Assembly: GCA_937952085.1 (NCBI GenBank)
Contig: CALFYQ010000081.1
Coordinates: forward strand, 1 to 7,391
Source: an uncultured Paracoccaceae bacterium
GTDB taxonomy: Bacteria; Pseudomonadota; Alphaproteobacteria; Rhodobacterales; Rhodobacteraceae
Direction of reading: 5' to 3'
Length of the DNA stretch: 7,391 bases
Numbering within the stretch: position 1 is the stretch's first letter; the number at the start of each line of letters is the position of its first letter. Under the pieces are notes generated by a model. The model was given only the letters and a program-made list of their open reading frames with translations, did no database searches and was not told the origin of the DNA. Position numbers and translations under genes: made by a program. This document shows, piece after piece, positions 6,190 through 7,391 of this stretch.

Positions 6190-7116
6190 TCACTCGATCT
6201 CGACATAGAGCAGAATATCCCCCGCCGGCATCGACCCGAGCGCCGGGAAACCCTTGCCTTCCAGCCGGATCTCCTGCCCCGCCTTCGCGCCCTTCGGCAC
6301 CTCGACCGGAATCGTCCCGCCGCGAAGGTCGGGGATCGTGGTGGCGAAGCCGGCGGCGGCCGAAGCGGCGCTCATCGGCAGCCGCGCGACGAGAAGATCG
6401 TCGCGCACGGCGTAGATGCCGTTTTCCACCTCGATGAAGATGTAAAGATCGCCGGTCTCGCCGGTGGCCGGAACGAAGCCCCCCTCCCCGGCGAGCCGGA
6501 TGCGCGTCCCCGTGCGCACCCCGGCCGGAACCTTGATGCGGAGCGTCGACGTGGTCTCGACCGCGCCGGCGCCCTTGCAGGCGGCGCAACCGCGCCCGCC
6601 GCATGCGCCGCAAGGCCGGTCGCGCGGCACGGCGATGTCGCGCAGCGCGCCGGTCATGGCCTCGGCCAGCGGCGTCTTCATGTTGTAGCGCAGATCGCCG
6701 GTCGGCGGCGGCTCCGCCGCGGGCGCCTCTGGCCGGGGCGGCGGAGCGGCCGCCTCGAAGCCCATGCCGGCGAGGAAGCCGGCGACATCGGCCATCGCCT
6801 CTTCATAGGCCGTGCCGTGGAAGCTGCGAAAGCCGAGCGGCGGCCGCCCGTCGATCACCACCGGGGCGAGCTTGCCGGCCTCCTGCGCCGCGGTCGCCTC
6901 GTCGAGCACCCAGTGCCGCACGCGGCTCCGCTCCGACCAGAGGACAATCACCCGCCGCGCCCGGTCGATCTCGGCTTCGATGTCGACATGGTAGGCGGAG
7001 CCGTTGCGGAGCGACCGGTCCCACCAGACGCTGACGCCCGCCGCCTCCAGCGCCGCGGCGAGCCGCTCGGCGTAGGAGACGTCCTCGCGGGTGTAGCTGA
7101 TGAAGATGTCCGCCAT
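6190..7116 (-). CDS. TIR domain fused to J-domain-less DnaJ substrate-binding module
   Basis: A 308-residue fusion. Residues 1-110 are a TIR domain of the bacterial TIR_2 type: the opening strand MADIFISYTREDVSYAERL, a BB-loop region near GVSVWWDRSLRNGSAY (27-42), and WVLDEATAA, whose E73 aligns with the catalytic glutamate of NAD-cleaving TIR enzymes. A PPLGFRSFHG segment (92-101) follows. Residues 121-139 are a Pro/Ala linker. Residues 140-308 match DnaJ: GDLRYNM then AEAMTGALRDI (start of substrate domain I), a shortened zinc finger with C169, C172, C177 and C180 in two back-to-back CxxCxGxG repeats, LRIKVPAGVRTGTRIRLAGEG, and domain II ending AGDILLYVEIE. There is no J domain or HPD motif, and the C-terminal dimerisation segment is absent. 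The gene starts 99 nt after rpoD with a weak GAAG ribosome site. NADase activity, client binding and any defence role are inferences; a purely structural TIR is an alternative. Confidence 0.9.
   Translation of the reverse strand: MADIFISYTREDVSYAERLAAALEAAGVSVWWDRSLRNGSAYHVDIEAEIDRARRVIVLWSERSRVRHWVLDEATAAQEAGKLAPVVIDGRPPLGFRSFHGTAYEEAMADVAGFLAGMGFEAAAPPPRPEAPAAEPPPTGDLRYNMKTPLAEAMTGALRDIAVPRDRPCGACGGRGCAACKGAGAVETTSTLRIKVPAGVRTGTRIRLAGEGGFVPATGETGDLYIFIEVENGIYAVRDDLLVARLPMSAASAAAGFATTIPDLRGGTIPVEVPKGAKAGQEIRLEGKGFPALGSMPAGDILLYVEIE
6565..6615 (-). other. Reduced DnaJ-type zinc finger within the TIR-DnaJ protein
   Basis: These codons give RPCGACGGRGCAACKGAG (residues 167-184): two CxxCxGxG repeats in tandem, enough for a single four-cysteine zinc site. 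Canonical DnaJ has four repeats, with 1 and 4 forming zinc site I and 2 and 3 forming site II. The flanking sequence matches what lies before repeat 1 and after repeat 4, so the middle pair appears to be deleted. Zinc binding itself is inferred from the cysteine spacing. Confidence 0.8.
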
Positions 7117-7162
7117 GCGCCGCGCTTCGGGGCCGTAGAGATGGGCCCGGTATTGGCATGGC

Positions 7163-7188
7163 GGCGCGCGGATGGAAAGCCGCGCGCC
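7163..7188 (-). terminator. Hairpin after rpoD, possible terminator
   Basis: GGCGCGCGG at 7163-7171 and CCGCGCGCC at 7180-7188 form a perfect 9-bp stem with an 8-nt loop, starting 27 nt after the rpoD stop on the minus strand. Placement suits a terminator or a processing barrier between rpoD and the TIR-DnaJ gene. There is no T-run after the stem, so intrinsic termination would be weak and read-through is plausible. It is also only about 47 nt upstream of the TIR-DnaJ start. Confidence 0.4.
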
Positions 7189-7215
7189 CCTGCCGGATCG
7201 GCGCTCGCGGCCCGA

Positions 7216-7391
7216 TCAGCTCTCGAGGAAGGAGCGGAGCTTCCGGCTGCGCGACGGGTGCTTCAGCTTCCGGAGCGCCTTCGCCTCGATCTGCCGGATG
7301 CGCTCGCGGGTGACCGAGAACTGCTGGCCGACCTCCTCGAGCGTGTGGTCGGTGTTCATGCCGATGCCGAAGCGCATGCGCAGCACGCGCT
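7216..7391 (-). CDS. rpoD: RNA polymerase sigma factor RpoD, C-terminal part (partial)
   Basis: Housekeeping sigma-70 factor that directs RNA polymerase to most promoters. Only the last 57 codons are in the window; the gene continues beyond its right edge. The visible part is region 4: LRMRFGIGMNTDHTLEEVG, then the -35-recognising helix-turn-helix VTRERIRQIEAKALRKLKHP, and the standard end SRKLRSFLES before the TGA stop at 7216-7218. This near-invariant ending identifies the primary sigma factor over alternative ones such as RpoH. The frame is intact. Downstream on the same strand are a hairpin and the TIR-DnaJ gene. Confidence 0.95.
   Translation of the reverse strand, partial: RVLRMRFGIGMNTDHTLEEVGQQFSVTRERIRQIEAKALRKLKHPSRSRKLRSFLES

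Noticed and set aside
5908..6208. Short open frames of about 70 codons on both strands in the intergenic region
   Set aside because: No ribosome site of quality, no motif and biased composition expected from random GC-rich sequence.

Overview
The window is a gene-dense, very GC-rich stretch of bacterial chromosome. The beta-clamp C-terminus (MPMRV), the RpoD C-terminus, the HD-less CCA-adding-type enzyme next to a CoA-type Nudix hydrolase, and the strong GC bias at third codon positions all suggest an alphaproteobacterium, possibly Rhodobacterales-like. That placement is an inference from protein flavour and not a proven taxonomy. No insertion sequence, CRISPR array, tRNA or rRNA was found.

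Left half (+ strand, about 95-4177): a CoA-pyrophosphatase-type Nudix hydrolase overlaps, by ATGA, a CCA tRNA nucleotidyltransferase/poly(A) polymerase-family gene. A short gap with a plausible sigma-70 promoter follows, then dnaN (DNA polymerase III beta clamp) and recF (recombination/replication-repair ATPase) 12 nt apart. This is the dnaN-recF core of the classical dnaA-dnaN-recF-gyrB cluster, but dnaA and gyrB are not its neighbours here.

Middle (- strand, 4145-5823): a BenE-family benzoate-type membrane transporter is followed, with an ATGA overlap, by a GNAT N-acetyltransferase. The 3' end of the GNAT gene runs 33 nt into the 3' end of recF on the opposite strand. A 366-nt gene-free region (5824-6189) holds two perfect inverted repeats and no convincing gene.

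Right end (- strand, 6190-7391): the last 57 codons of rpoD (housekeeping sigma factor, region 4), a 99-nt gap with a 9-bp hairpin, then a 308-residue protein that is the most unusual item here. It has an N-terminal TIR domain with the expected catalytic glutamate, a Pro/Ala linker, and a C-terminal half that is recognisably the substrate-binding part of DnaJ/Hsp40. It has no J domain, only two adjacent CxxCxGxG repeats instead of four, and no dimerisation tail. The TIR domain sits where the J domain would be. This suggests a client-binding chaperone module wired to a TIR (possibly NAD-cleaving) effector, with a role in protein-stress or phage sensing as the hypothesis to test.
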